Shown here piece after piece: positions 27,710 to 42,700 of a stretch of DNA of 64,000 nt (positions are counted from its first letter, which is position 1; every line of letters begins with the position of its first letter). Under the pieces are notes generated by a model that made no database searches, was not told where the DNA came from, and saw nothing but the letters and a program-made list of their open reading frames with translations. A program made the translations under genes and the position numbers. The stretch lies in assembly GCA_028564675.1 (NCBI GenBank), contig JAOVVO010000121.1, positions 90,551-154,550 of the forward strand. Direction: 5' to 3'. Origin of the DNA: Onchocerca lupi (lineage: Eukaryota > Nematoda > Chromadorea > Rhabditida > Onchocercidae).

Positions 27710-29767
27710 TAGAACAACACATCCAGAAACAAAATTTTGCAAGAGCAAGCAGTTTTCACTTTAAAATGCCAATTCAACGGTTTTTTATTTGTATGCACCC
27801 GCCAACTGATACCATTCAGTTGACAATTTATTGACTTAAATTACTTTTCATAATCAATAGCGCACAAGACCCGATTTAAACGTAATGGTTCAATAGTCCT
27901 TTAGTTGTTTATGCTTCATCATCCACTGCTGATCGATAATTAATTAACAATGCTTCACATAGTTTTTACACTTTATTTCCCATTATTTTCTGACTTTGTT
28001 TATTCTTGCCACGCTTATTTTAAATACCACTCATTCAACTATCTTTCAACTATTCAACATTAAACACTTCATTTTTTCAGCTCTTAGAACCTTCTCTATT
28101 ACTTTAAATTTATAAATTTACGTAGCTACGAGTGAATTAAATGATTTAGCTTGCATATTTTTGCCTCATTTCATTGAAAAAAATTGATTGAAAGCTAACA
28201 AATTTTGAAATACTAAAAGTCATATATCAATTACAGCAGAAGATTATAGATGCTTTTATCATATCGAATTGCTATTATTCATTCAAATTACTTTCTTAAA
28301 ATTTGAGAATCATCAATCTTAAAAACTTGAGAATAAGAAATACGTTCCTGTCAATTGGCATGAAGTAACTCATTTTGAATTACAACATAGTTTGCCAGAA
28401 TTTGAAACCTACTTGCAAAAGTAACCTAATAACGATATAAAATGATTTTTCAATAATCACAGTCTCAGGAATATAATTGATCCTGTAAACTCAACTTTGC
28501 GGAAAAGATGCAAAAAGGGTGATAGAAAGATTGCATGAAAAAGTTTGTCTTACCTGAAACAATTTTTTTCATACAGACTTGATTCATCTTCCGAAAGGAA
28601 AATATTAAGCTAGATCTTATCTCAATCACAGGATTTGTTTTTCGTATTAGTTCCAGGTAACATTACTCTTTTTTAATTTAAAATCAAAGAATACAGATTA
28701 CCTTTCTTCATGCGTTTCCGAATGCATTTTAATTGGATTCATCAAAACAAGTTGCGGCTTAAATATATACCTCTTATTTGAGCGCAAATTCTGCAATTTT
28801 TAAGCCTGCTATTGACGATGAAACCAGATTAATATCTAGCTCATATTGTTTTAAACTTTAGATGATAGAATTGAATGTAAACTGCATTGAGATGATATAA
28901 CTGAGATGCGCAGTGTGCTGAATTGTTTTCAAATTTGAATAAGGTAATAGGTGTCGATGAGCATTGTGTTACAAACTACTTATTTGTAACCCTGTACTAT
29001 CCAAACTTGTCAGCTTTCGTTGCGAAAATATTTTGGCTTTCAAACAACGCATTTTATTCAGATCGAAGTACAATCTAGAGTACTCTCACTTTCAAACTCC
29101 AGTCTAGTCCTTAGCCTTCCTGTCATAATTCCTTGATTCATATTTCATTTCAACTTCAGTTTCTGAAATATTTTTCAACTGGAAAAATAAAATTTTTTAG
29201 TGATCTTAGAAAGTATCGAAAGAACAAAATATTAGAGGTGGCCAAAACATCAACCTCTAGAAAACGACACCTGCCGTCTAATCAATTATCTTAAACCTGA
29301 TTTAATCTGTTAGTAGAGATAATTAGAAATCCCAAATGAGGCTTCGAGCCTTAAACTGTATCATTCTGTCTTTCTGCACTAAACTAATGTTGAATTTGTT
29401 CTAAGCTTATTAACAAATTCTCTGATTTTGTTTTCTTTTCTAAATCCAAAATATGTTGAGAGCATTTATGTACTAATTTTTGAAAAAGTTGATTTGAAAC
29501 TTTGACCAAATGGTAATCAACAAGAATTTCGAGTGAAATTTCTTAATTTTGAGATTTAGGAGGGTAGCTTAAAAAGTGTCATTCAGATGTCTACTTTGAT
29601 TAAAGTTCTGCGATTGTTGAGTGGACAGAGATCGAACTGATCATCGAGTTGCTGGTGAATGAATGAATATAAACCATGTTGTAAAATAGGCAGGAAAGAG
29701 GAGAGTTAGCAGTTGGTTTGGTTTAAACCCAGGCATTTGGCCCTCTAAGCGACAGGAAGGAAGGAAG

Positions 29768-29809
29768 CACCACACCACACTACACCACACCACACCACAC
29801 CACGCCACC
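29768..29809. repeat. CCACA-type minisatellite
   Basis: About eight 5-base CCACA/CACAC units with one CCACT variant. It is part of a minus-strand frame rich in Trp/Val/Cys that is an artefact of the repeat. Confidence 0.85.
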
Positions 29810-32800
29810 GCAGATATCCATTTTATTCCAGCATTTTGGTTAGCATATCGTGCCTCTGCTGCTGCTGTTGCTGCTGTTGTACTTATCGTCAACCTCTACA
29901 ACTTTCCACGAATTGACCCTTTCACCTTTCCCTACTTCCCTAATTTTGATTCTCCTCGGTCCAGCCTCTTTCTTCTCCTACCCAATCCTGAATTGCTTAT
30001 TTACTACTCATTTTCTTTCTGCTCTTATGTGCTAAAATGTCTTACAAAAATTCTCATTCACTTTAGATTTTATCACCCAAATTACCTTATCATATTATCA
30101 ACATTGATTCTTCAACGTATTATCCTATCACTCTCATCTTGATTTGTTTATTTCATATTTTTAATCTGATGATTCTAGAATTGCTTTCAATTCCCATACA
30201 TTCAGAGTTCCGATTCTAGAATTTCGATTTTTTTAGAATTATGTCAGAAATCAAACTTTAAATTCATAAAATTTCGAAATCTTAAACTGCTTGTGCAATT
30301 TTTAATCAATTTTCGTAATTCCTTCGGATAATAGTCTTGGCAGAAATTTTCGTGACTGAGAATATTGAAAAAACACTATCACTAAATAGATTAGATGCAA
30401 GAATTTTAGGAATTAGCAGCTGATTGATTTGATTATTGCTTGAATAGTATTATACCTTGATGTTTTTATTTATCAACCTATTGTAATGAAAAGTGTAGGG
30501 ACGACAAACAAAAGAACAGTGAAAATCTGGAAATTAAAAAACTCAATAAGCATATTACCAGTTCACCCACCATTTATGCTGCTACTTTTATTTAAAGCTG
30601 TGAAAGAAGTGAAAAAATAGCAGACAGAGTCAGTAGAAGAGAATAGCGATGGCTTTTGCAACTCTATTGTTCATCTTCGAATCTTCATGGTGAAATAATT
30701 AAATTTAAAACTATCATGAATTCACTCGTTTCCATCCTTCGCTCTTTTTCTGTGCCTTCTGATAGTTCCGACACTTGCACTTTTGACCCAGAAAATAGCC
30801 CTCTTCTTTGTCCATTTTTTTCACGGTCTTCTGCTTCTTCACCCGCATTTCTAAGCTTGCAGTCAAGTCATCAGTAAACAAATTATCGAACAAAACAGCG
30901 CTTCATACTTCATATCTAAAATCACTAATCAGAGTTCCGCTGGCTATATCCACTTATGTTTTCCCTACTTATCTGCGTTCTCTTTTTTGTTTATTTCTTT
31001 TAATTTTTTGAAGACCAGTGAAGCTGTTTATATTTGGTTTCATTGGTCTTCTGAATTTCTCGGAAAGATGGTTTATGCAGCCAGCTGAACGACCGCTTCC
31101 TTGTTCTCAGGTATCGTTCTTCTTCTACTTGCTGCTGAGATAGGCATAACCGTCCGGATTTATTTTCCTTCCTGACTGTAATGATGTTGTTGTCTGAAAT
31201 AGAAAATTAGTTAAAATTTGGACGCAACAGAAAGCTTATAAAGTGGAATGATCCCTTAAACAAAATCGCGCAATTTTTTAATATTTGTAATATGATCTGT
31301 TGAAATAGGTATTTGTGAGTTTCGTGACTTTTTCAGCAAGTTCAAAGTTCAACGTAAAAGTTGAACTTCCTCTAAACCATTTTTCTTCGAAGAATTGAAT
31401 ATTTTGCGATAAAGAAGGCAATTTTTAATCTCATTCTTAAGTATATAGATCTGATTTCTTTTCTGGCTTCAAAATTTTCAGAATTTCTGAGCTAAAAGAA
31501 ATACATTCATCTGATGTCAGTTATTTTGCCGATATGACAAATCATCCTTTTCTCACTACATCTTTTTTCACTTCCAAAGAATTCATTTCCTTTGTCAAAT
31601 TTGTGCGATTTTAGACAACCTATGCTCTCTATAAAAATTTATCAAGAAAAGTTCATAGAAATTGAAAACAATTTTTACATAACTTCAGAAACTGGAGAGA
31701 GGTATTACAGCTTCAGAAATTGAGAGCTATTTAATTTCGACGATTGCGAATAACAATATGCCAATCAGTTGTCGTATGAGACAACTTTAACATTAAAATG
31801 TTATCGATCAGATTTTCATTTCGGTATTACTTAATTTTCGCTTTTTGACATCATCCAGGGATATTTCCTGGGACAGATTTTCATTGTTAATTATACTGCC
31901 TTTTCATTGTCATGTCATTTTTCTTAAAAAAATTGTTTAATTTCATGGATTTGCTTGTCCCGTGATTCGTGCTTTTTTTACTCATGTCAAATATGCTTAT
32001 TTTTGCTAAACAAAGATTTGTGAGTTGGAAGCTTTCGAAATCTAGACTGCTTTAAGTTTAGAGAAGTGCAATTCATATAAAAATATCAACAGGGTTTAAA
32101 TCGGGCAAAAAATTCTGAAACTTTTATTTTCCGTTCGAGAAAGGATATAATGGAGAAGATTGGCTATGTCAGCGCTGACTTTCCATTGGCAAAAGCTCAT
32201 CCCTTCCGCCTGCCCATTATTCATTGATCTGTCTATTTTATAGCTTCTTTTGGCATTTTGCGACTTTCTCAAGTTGCTAATTGCTTTCCGCCGACAAGTG
32301 GTTCGATTTTCTCAGTAAGCAAACACACACGTAGAAATATATATACATCCACTAACACATGCTCAGAATACCCAACAACATCACTAAAAAGAAAAGATAC
32401 CGTTCACTTTTAGTCAAACCAAATTTCTCTCTTTTTATTCTTTTCAAAAGATCGGATGAAGTTCCAAATTGTCTCGAACAATATGATTCGCAGTATGACA
32501 TTTCGATACAAATTTGTCGGACAGTTTGATACTTAAAAATTTATTCAAGTGATCAATTTTATTCGAGGAAATCATTTTAAATAAATGTTTGTAACCTGAA
32601 TTATTCCTGCACATTGTATTATGTGGATATTAAGCGGTAATTGGATTTTGATTTTGTCGACCGTTTTGTAATGCATGTGTAACAACGTCAATCAACTAAT
32701 ATAAAACAGACGAGTTGGCTTCCATGACATATTTAAATCTAGATGCCAGTATTAGTGATATTTTTTTTTTTCTGCCTGGACTAATTTCATCACGATGATT

Positions 32801-35495
32801 AGCCAGCTTTTTCAAGTGATTTTGAGCATAAAAATCGATAATAATTTACATCATTTAATTTGTACAATAAAACTCGAGGTTATATGGATTTGACAAGTTG
32901 AATTTACTTCAATAATGATAATTTATCAATAACCCTAAAAGAGAAGAATTAAATCGAAAAATTCAAGAAGAATTCTTGAAATCCCCTACAGTTTTTTTAT
33001 TTTCAAGCAGTACTTTAGAATTAGCTTTCCTTTGCAACACAGTTTATTCCAGATTTTAACTTGATTTCATTCCTTTTTTTTTGATTTGATTTTTTCACAA
33101 CTGTTTTGATTTATTTCGATGTTGGTTTAAGCTAATGTCGTTTAGTATCCATCCTTGTCCTCGACTAACGGAAATTCTTTCTTTTTCAGTAATTTCGCTC
33201 GATTCCAGCTTTTGGAAGTCTGCTGAAATATTTGGGAAATATCTTTGAACATTTTGCTATCAGTTAAACGTTCCGCATTGTTGAGCTTCGATGGTCTATT
33301 ACAACATATTGTTGACTTAACGATGGATTTCAAATCATGTCTTTTACTCTTCCTTCTGATATGTTTCTTCACTTTTGTGAGAACTTTTCACATGCGGTAA
33401 TGATTTAAATTCCCAAATGATTTTTTCTAAATAAGCAAGTTAGTTTTCGAAATCCGAAAGATACTGTGCCCACATCATTTATATGAATAGATGTGGGTAC
33501 AAAATGATTATGACCAGTAATCATAAAAATCAAGGTAGTGAAATGAGATGACAATGGAACTGTAAAGTGTAATAACCCAGAATGTCATCTGTTGGTTTTG
33601 CATAGTATTATTTGCACTTTTTAATAATTCCCAAATGACCCAACTGTTTAATTAACTTGCTGCTTTAAAACATCCAAGCAGATGTTCATCGATTCGTTCT
33701 CTATCCGACCCATTTACCGCTCTTTTCCTACTTTTACCGAAAACCTTCAAATTTTCCACAGTCCTAGTTCCTTCTGCAAATTGAAAAATTACAATATCTG
33801 TCTGCTTGATGCATCAACAACAATAATATCATTCATAAACGGACGAAAGATCAAGCTGTTCATATCGATACTCCACACAGATACCATCTGCCTCATGCAA
33901 TTTTTGCGGTACATGTGATACATATGGCCTTTCTCGTACTTCCACTTATCGTGTTTCCTGAATCCTTTTATTTTAAATTCTTTATGATTTCGATGAACTT
34001 CATGCATCTCGATCTCAAAATTCTATTGATTAGAAAGTCTGGAATTTTTCTATTAATTAAAAAACAAAGAAAAGTATTGTTGGACGTTGTCTTTTAAAAA
34101 ATACATAGAATAACAAAGATAATCTGGAATCAAGCGAATACATAAAGCAAATCAAGAGACGAGTGCCGTGTTGCCTTGTGAAACATCGCCAATGCTTCGA
34201 TCATGGTGATAATCGAAAAGATATGTGTTATTCTTTATTGCGACATTCCAAGTTTCTTATTTCTTTCGAAGCCTTAAATCCGTAGAAGCTCCAGATATTT
34301 TTTCCTCACTTCTTTTCCATCGCCCAGAACAGGAAAATATGGAACTGTGCCCAGCAAACTAGCATGTTTTATTGGTATAGATGAAGGGGAAACTTCCTAG
34401 CCTTCTTTTGACAACTTCGGTAAAAATTCTGAATAAAAATCCGATAGAAGCATCAATTAATTCCATTTTGGAATGAAAGCTAAGCTAGCAGAAAGTAGGT
34501 AAAGCAGGTGTAAGTTATCAGCTATAGCATATCATTTCGTTGATCGGGAAATCTGAAAACTGCTACCTGGTTGTAATCTATTAATGCTGCAAACTTATTC
34601 TTGTCTAATTTCTTGATTTCTGAATTTTAGCTTACCCTTATGGTAAAGTTAGTTATTGGTATAACTCAGTATTTTCCATCGCATCTCGTTATCTCCCTCT
34701 CGTTCCTGACCTCCTAAGCCCAATTTTATTCCAGTTCAATCAGTTCATCTATCTGCGACAGTTATTTGCCGGACTGCCAGAGATGCAATTCAAATAATTC
34801 CGAGATAATCGGAAAGTCCAGATGTAGAATGATCACAAGTAATCCGTTCGTGAAAGATGCTACTGAGCTAAAATGAAATGGAAATACAGAATATGCATAT
34901 CCAGGATACGCTAATCATTTGTAGTGCTTATAAGTTTTGCTTATCATCGTTGCTTATCTAACTGTTCAATCTGTTAATAAGCAAACTAATGTTCTATTAG
35001 AATCGGCCGTAAAATTGTTCCCAAATTAATTTCCATCACGAATTCTTGAAAGATATTGATATCATTCTTAATCATTTAACTTGCCTACGATGGTAGTTAA
35101 TCCCATGGATAATTTTTTCTAGCCATCACGAGACCTTCAGAACGAGCAGATAATCTAACGCTTTCAAACTAAAGCTAGAATTTTGCAATATCACTGATCT
35201 TTTATCTACTTATGTAGAATAAAGTTCTAATTCTTTCGGAAATTTTTAGGATTTGTGCTTTTAAAATTGAGCGTAATTTTAAAATTATGAAATTGAGATT
35301 GAAGAATATATGATTTAGAAAAAAAGCATTTTTTTAGAAAGAAATTAAACCGAGGCTGAAATATGATAATGATGGAAGCGGAAGTGGAGGATGATGAGGC
35401 ATTAAAGGGATAACAATTAGCGACCTATCATCACTTTTGAGAATTCTGATTCCGTTACACTTCTTTGAGAAGTACATTATAAAATGCATTGAAGA

Positions 35496-36410
35496 ATATT
35501 TGGAGAAATATCAAACTAAAACTATCGATCGAAAAAAGAATGATCAAAAGGAGACTCAGCCTAGAGATTTCTACCAATATAGAATTGCTGGAGGCAGAAA
35601 AAGAGAAGAAAGCAGCTCTTCTCATTTTACGAACAAATAATGGCGGCGATATTCCTTGTTCCCATGGAATCGAACGTTGAGGCTTTGTTCATTCCTCTTC
35701 GTTTCAACTTATGTTTCCAGATAGCACGCGAAGCGAATAAGCGTGCTAACAACAAAGGAAATGATGGAGGGCATGCATGACTGCGAATCAGGTGAAGCAA
35801 ACATCAAGGAGCGTATTAGGAGTTACATGGATGTAGTTCAAGGATGGAATTCGGAATCGGTGGCTTCTGAAGGATGTCTTGTGGAGGGCTTCAGACAACT
35901 ACGTTGAAATATAAAACGACTTCAGTTCATGGGATAATGTGATTATCCGATTTCAAACCAAAGCCGTTTTATATTTCAGCGGAGTTGTCCGAGCCCTTCA
36001 CAAGACATCCTTCATAAGCAGCCAATTCTGAATCCATTCCTTCAAGCTCAGAATCTTCCGTCTAACTCTCTAACTCCTACACTTTCGAATGTCTGCTTCA
36101 GCGACTTTACAGTCTGCATGTCCCATCATATCCTTTGTCTTTAGCACGTTTATTGCTCGCTTTACGTGCTATCTGGAAACACGAATTGGAACAAGGAATG
36201 AAGATAACCTCAACGTTCGATTCCATGGGAACAAGGAATATCGCCGCCATTATTTGTTCGTAAAATAAGAAGAGCTGCTTTCTTTCCCTGGAATTTTTTC
36301 TCTTTCTGCCTCCAGCACCTCCAGCAGTTTCTTTGTTGGTAAAAAATCTCTGAGCTGAGTCTCATTTTGATCATTCTTCGATCGATAGTTTTAATTTGAA
36401 ATATTCAATC
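35496..36410. repeat. Large foldback (inverted repeat) element, arms about 430-450 bp
   Basis: The left arm (about 35496-35929) is the imperfect reverse complement of the right arm (about 35957-36410). Matching blocks include the CGATCGATAGTTTTA segment at the outer end, the AATGGCGGCGATATTCC block, the CCATGGAATCGAACGTTGAG block and the GAAATATAAAACGACTT block at the inner end. The short centre carries its own palindrome (GGATAAT-GTG-ATTATCC). The right arm has small insertions relative to the left. Each arm carries a short open frame that continues a Lys/Glu-rich peptide, but no transposase is recognised. It may be a MITE or foldback transposon, or an inverted duplication of a degraded gene piece. 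Confidence 0.85.
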
Positions 36411-37872
36411 TAGACACTTTCATCGTTATGTGAAAATGGCATCAGTTAGGTAATTTAGATATACCAATCTTTCCAGAAAATTTGAAGTAGGACGTACCCA
36501 AGCTGGGAATCGACGCTTGAAATAGGAAAAGACCTGGAGAATATGCACGTTCGAATGAATTAGCTCCGATACAGTGGCGTAGGGTACACATGCGCGATCG
36601 GGAAATACTAACTGGCTAGTTTCTAGTATTTTGATAGGAAAAAACCCTTCAAGAAAACATATAAGACGAATTCAGCCATATTGAAGCCAACTTGTTGTAG
36701 TCTACGTTATATTTGCGTGTCTTCCAGAAAAAAGAAAAGAATAACCTTTGTTCATTTCACGTGTCCCCCTTTCACACAGCAGACAATGAAAGAATGGCCT
36801 TTATTTCTCGTGTTATTTTTCGTTTTTTGAACATTTCCTCCTTTCCATCTTTTACTCTCCTTCCAACAGTGTTTTATGTCAATTTCGTTCTAAGTCAGGT
36901 GGCGCGGATATTGGAAGCGATTGGACTGCTCTACTTAGGCCACCTGATATAGCCGGACATTGTCAGTTCGGTCAATTATTTATATATTAATTTCTTGTGA
37001 TAGGGCTTAAATACATTGAGGAAGGAGCTCAGCATAAGTTGCGTGCAATTGTTTTTCCAGTTACTTGAGAGTAGACAAAAGTTGAGGCTTCTAGCGGATT
37101 TGATCAGTTTTGCCAGAATCCAAGATACAGAGACGAAATCTCAAGTGTGCTTCAGCTTTTAAAAGCAAACACAAAGCTTAACTAAAAAACACAAACTTAA
37201 ACTCATAAGACATACAAAAATCATGTCTATATTAAGGTAAATATGGCATACCAAACAATAAAATGTAAGGAACCAGATATTAACTGGCACTAATTTTTTT
37301 CAATATTTATTAACAAGAACTTTTTCATAGCGGCGAACTTGCACTGAAGCAGGTGATAAGTAATATGAGGATGTGTCAATTTAGATTAATATAGACTATG
37401 ACAGCTGTTGTATTCATTCTCATCCTTGATGAGATTTTCTCCATTTGCCATCAGACCTTTCCCATGAATCCATTTTCCTCCTCGTGCTTGTTCTCCATGA
37501 TTAGACGTAGATATTAGCTCGTTTCCTTCAGAAAATCGCAATTTGAATTTCATTTTCATGAATACAAGAACACAGGAACATGTAAGACTGTTCTCACCGC
37601 AACAGCCTCTTCTTGCGACGTTATTAAATTTCTGGAAAAGTCTTTCATATTGACATCCACTTAATTTTCCAGTGATTGCGATGAAATGCAGGTCGTCTTG
37701 CTTACCACCATAATATTACAGTGGCTGCGTTTGGCATATGGCATCGTTCAAAATTTTTTCAAAGAAGAACCTAGAAATCAGGTCATTTCACACAGATTTG
37801 AAAATATTTCTCGAATTTATCATTTCTTAATTCGTACTTTCACAATAAAAAAGTAACTACATGATGTTCCAG

Positions 37873-39663
37873 AGTGTATTACTCGGCGAAGATGTACTTT
37901 TGAAGTGTTCTGCTCATCAGTCAGGATTGGTTAGCCAGTGGCGAAATAATGATGGCAGTCTTTTGGGGTAGGTTCTTCATCATTCTTTGAACTTTTTAGA
38001 GTTACTTGTTCATCAGGAAGAATCTGTCTGAATTAACATACTGAATCCCATTTTGAATTTTATGTTCTGTAGTTGAAAAATTTTCATATCCTAACGAGTA
38101 AAATACCGAAAACGAAACCAGTAAAAACCCTTATAACGTGAAGAAAAGATAGCATAATAGAGTAGCTCTAATTATATTGCAGTTTTCACGATGCAGGAAA
38201 ATTAGCAGGACATGAAGGTCGATATAGCTATGTGATGGATAATCCAAATGAAAAACATTTAAAAATTGAAAATGTGACCCTGAGAGACGATGGCTTGTTT
38301 GAATGTCAAATGACACATCCCAGCTTGGGTGCTTATCGAACATCTGCCTCCATTACTGTCTTAGGTAAGATAATCACATCATTCATTTCAACTATTTCTC
38401 GAATGCTTACTGTCGTGACCAACAAGTCGTTCTCATAATCAGTTTCTACTAAATATTGGGAAACCAATTTCTAAACAATCAATTTCAATGCTGTACTATC
38501 GTTCAAGACGTATCTGGAAGACAGTTGTGAGAAACGTTGTTAGAATGGTTTATAGAAGTTTAAACATCAAGATTTTTCATAAAAATGCCAAAAAGTGATT
38601 CTGTTGGAAATCTGATTATCGGTTTGTGAATTCATTATGCTTGAAAGCTGATAAGGTGTATAATTCATGTAGTTAGCCAGTAACACTTACATATGAAATA
38701 TGATGAAAAAAAAGAGCACGCTTTTAGATACTCATCTGATTGTTTCTTACCTAACTTGCACCTTAATGTCCTAATTATCAATTTGCAGTACCTCCTGAAG
38801 AAGTTACTATTATGGATATTGATCCTGGTTCTGCTATTAATGTAGTCGAAGGAAATGACTATAATCTGAGTTGTATGGCAGCCAGTGGAAAGCCTCATGC
38901 AGATATAAGTTGGTATATTCATAGGAAGAAAATTGATGACAATGTTAAACGATGGACAGAAATAAATACGAATCGTACAGTCACTGCTTTCGCAACGCTC
39001 TCCTGGAAGCCTCGGTACATTACTGTTGAAAGAAGTTTTAATTTTTGAATATAGGCGGAGAAGTCTTGTATTTCAGAATTCCATTATTTTTTACAGGAGA
39101 AGTGACATTGGAGCAGTTCTCACTTGTGAAGCTCGGCATCCATCAACTTCTAGTCAGTTCAGAGTGAATGTCACACCTAATGTTCTATGTAATCTTTTAA
39201 AAATTCACCATAGTTTCGAAGTTTTATGGAGCTAAGCGCAAAGCTTCTGAAAACGCCCCAGTTACTACTGTATGATAGAGTGTTTGAAGTACTGATTATT
39301 TAGTCAAATTTATGATACGAAATGTATTTCAATTTACTAAGGTTTTTTGCATTTGCAAGAGGCAGTTCTTGCATAAGTTTGATATTTTATATCAATATTA
39401 TCGAAGGACTTTTTTGAACTGGTATCGATTCCTGTTCACTTTTCAGACCCTTCAGAAGTGCCAAAGATAGATATTTTGAATCGACCTGATATTATAAAAC
39501 CTGGCAATAATATCACTTTGAAGTGTTCAGTTATCGGAGGAAATCCACCACCCAGACTTCTTTGGTTTCTTCATGGGAACCTCATTGATAGCAATTATAC
39601 GTATGATGAATCAACGAAAGTATGTTATTTGTAATCTGAATATTCCTGTATACCATAAGTCTG

Positions 39664-39705
<42 letters not shown>

Positions 39706-42700
39706 GCAAATTGAACTTCAATTACAGTAAATTTGCTGATTTTGCAAATATCACTTGGAGTAAAAAGTAGATACAAAAAATATAACACTTTGCGGCCTGT
39801 CATCATCTTCCACTACACAGTAATACATTCCTAATTGAAAGTGCTCTCTTTTCAAAATAATTAGCGACAAACTTCCCGAAATTTGTGGTTACCCATTTTT
39901 CCCGCATCTAAATGATTAGTGCCCATCAAAAATCTAGAACAAATTAGTCATCAGATCATGTTTTGTTTTCTTTACTTTCTGTCCTGCTTGCTATTCTCTT
40001 TCATTTGTCTCGTTTTTCTCGCTCCTGCCCCGGTAATTGGAGATTTTTTTGAAGGAATGAAAAAGAAGTTCTAGCTTTGGTATGTTATCATGTACTGTCG
40101 CAGTGGTATTTTTGCTTATTGAAGGAATTTTTTGTCACAGAAAACGGAGAATATTGTTTTGGGGAATCAAATAATATTTTTAGGAAACTGTGAATATTTA
40201 TTCAATGATAGTTGATGCAAATGACAATGGTGCTATGTATGAATGCCAGTCAACAAATTTGGCCGATGATAAACCTCTTGCTGAAGGCATTCGTCTTTCT
40301 GTTTCATGTAAATTTTTGAAATTTTAGTAATGGGATATCGTCTTTTCAAATTCTCTGCAATTTTTATTTTTTTTAATTCTAGACGCCCCTCGTGGTATTG
40401 AAATATCCGGCGAAACAACTACACGAATTGGGCGCACAGTTACAGTACAGTGCAGAACAGAGTATGTTTTCTAAATTTGTCTCATTCTTATTGCTGGATG
40501 ATACTTCGGACATTTGCTGAATAGTCGTACACGTAATCAGGAAAAAAGAAATAATGGATTTTATCGAAATACGAATTTGCTTTAGCGCATAACAATGTCA
40601 CGAATATAAATTTTAGTTTATCGAACCCGGCATCTAGGATATCTTGGCTAATTAACGGACTGACAGTACAGTCAGCGAATCATTCATATTTGGAGCAGAC
40701 TGCTGGTACAATTACTGTTTCAAATCTTATCGTAAGTCCAACTGATATGGAAGTTAGTAAACATCAAATTACTGTTCAATGTATTGCCACGAATGATGAA
40801 GGGACAGCAAGCAAACAACTGATTATTCGTATTTTATGTAAGTTTCACTTTTCACTGAAATGTGGAGATTAATCATTGACTTCTCATGATTCAGAATTTT
40901 CAGTTTTGATGTATACTTTCAATAACTGTTGTCGAGTTTGTAGCACCACCCATGAAACCGATCATTTATGGATTTGAAGGGATGACGCTTCTTGAAGGTG
41001 AAACTTTGAACCTTACATGCGAATCTCAAGGAGGAAATCCACTCGCGACGTTGACATGGTTTAGGGGTGTCGAAAAGGTTTAATTTTTTTTTTTTTTAAG
41101 CTGTAATTCGAACAGTAGGTCTCTAATCAAAGCTTTGGGTGGGAGTCTCTAGATTACAGAATTGTAGAAGATGGTGAAATTTCTAGAATGTCAAGTTTCA
41201 GTTCTTGAGTACAGAATTTTTAAATTCCTTTTAAAATTCGTTTCTTCCTTTTCAAATCCTTTTTTGTCCTTCTCAAGGATTCTGTCATTATAGCGAAGTT
41301 CTAAACACAAACATAAAGTTCGCTGGAAGGAGGTTAGGCTATTTGTAGTTTAATTTGTCTTGTGACCACTGTGTTGAGTTAGTGTTCTTCACGCATTAAT
41401 TGTTATGCACGTATGCTTATTGAAGAGTAAATATGTTGCTGACTAGCGAAAGTGAAGGTCTTAATCTTTTAATGCTCAAATATTTGTTATTAAGACATCA
41501 ATATAAAGTTCATCCAGCTTAGTTATCTCAAATTTTGCACATTTTTATAGAAGAAAAGAATGCAAATAGAAGCACATAAACTCACTGAAAAAGATTTCTT
41601 TCGCACTTTTATCTTGTTCTTATTGTTGTGTGTATCGTGTAGTGTTACCGACTTATTAGTATGTTTTTATTTTTAGCTCAGAGGAACAAGAAGTGCTGTG
41701 TCGGGTGACATTTCGCAAAGTGCCGTATCAGTTCTCGTTGATCGCACGATGAATAATCAGCAATTAAAATGCGAAGCCAGAAATGGAGCCCTAGATGAGC
41801 CACTTGTTGTCACAAAAACCCTGAGTGTTTTATGTTAGTGATAAGATTTTTGGATTTTAACAGTTTTTTGGACCAATAGATAAGAAAATTTAGAATAATA
41901 TTTGTATATGAATGAAAAAAGTGTTTTCAGTCCCACCACGGCGAGTTATTGTGCGTCAGGATGATCGAAGCAGACGGCTGATCATAGCGGGAGAAATCAC
42001 GAAGCTTTTTTGTTTGGTCTATTCTTCAAATCCAGTCGCGGAATTGGTGTGGACTTTTCCAGTTGTTGCCAATTCCGGATTGTTGTTTGAAGAAAAACGC
42101 TATAATCGGTCGTAAGTTGAATTAATGACATAATCATTTGTGGTTCTGCAGTTTGAGTTGCTCTTATTCAGTGCCAGTGCAGCTCTATAGCCCTACCATT
42201 CAAGTTGTTTTGACCTATTAATTTAAATATTTCAAGGAATCAAGAGTATGGTGGATATGAGGTGGAAAGTGTTGTTGATTTTATTCCAACGGAAGAGATG
42301 GATGGTGGTGAGATCCGATGTGCTGCATCGCATCCGCAATGGATTGAGCAGAAAGTTGCAGTATATCCGTTAAATATTCTTTGTGAGTTGTATTTTTCAA
42401 TTAGTACAGAGAAATTAAAATAACTGCTACGGTTTTTCTGTAGCCTGGAATGTAAGAAATTTATTTTGCATATTTCCGCAGATTAATGATGTTTTAGTTG
42501 CACCGCGAATGGTATTACATGGGCCTTTGGTGATTGTCATCAGTGAGGGTGATGATTTCAAAGAAAACTTAACTTTACGTGCTAATCCACCAGTAAGTAC
42601 TTGGAGGTGGCGAAAAGATGGTTCACATTTTGAACATGTGGTCGGAGCTATCACCGCAAGAGGTACATTTTCCAGTTCATGCAGATTTCTTTTATTTTTC

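Larger units (their letters stand above)
20826..37872. other. Long AT-rich gene-poor region upstream of the SYG-2-like gene
   Basis: No exon chain was found over 17 kb on either strand. Open frames are short and mostly Phe/Leu/Ile/Lys-rich, as expected for AT-rich non-coding DNA. It holds a 31-bp tandem repeat (23074-23166), an AT-rich foldback (27635-27709), a CCACA-type minisatellite (29768-29809) and a large foldback element (35496-36410). The missing 5' exons and promoter of the SYG-2-like gene should lie in its right part; large first introns are common in such genes. Confidence 0.4.

Noticed and set aside
36895..36955. Imperfect palindrome with TCAGGTGGC / GCCACCTGA ends
   Set aside because: Only a 9-base stem with a long loop; not tRNA-like and too weak to call an element.
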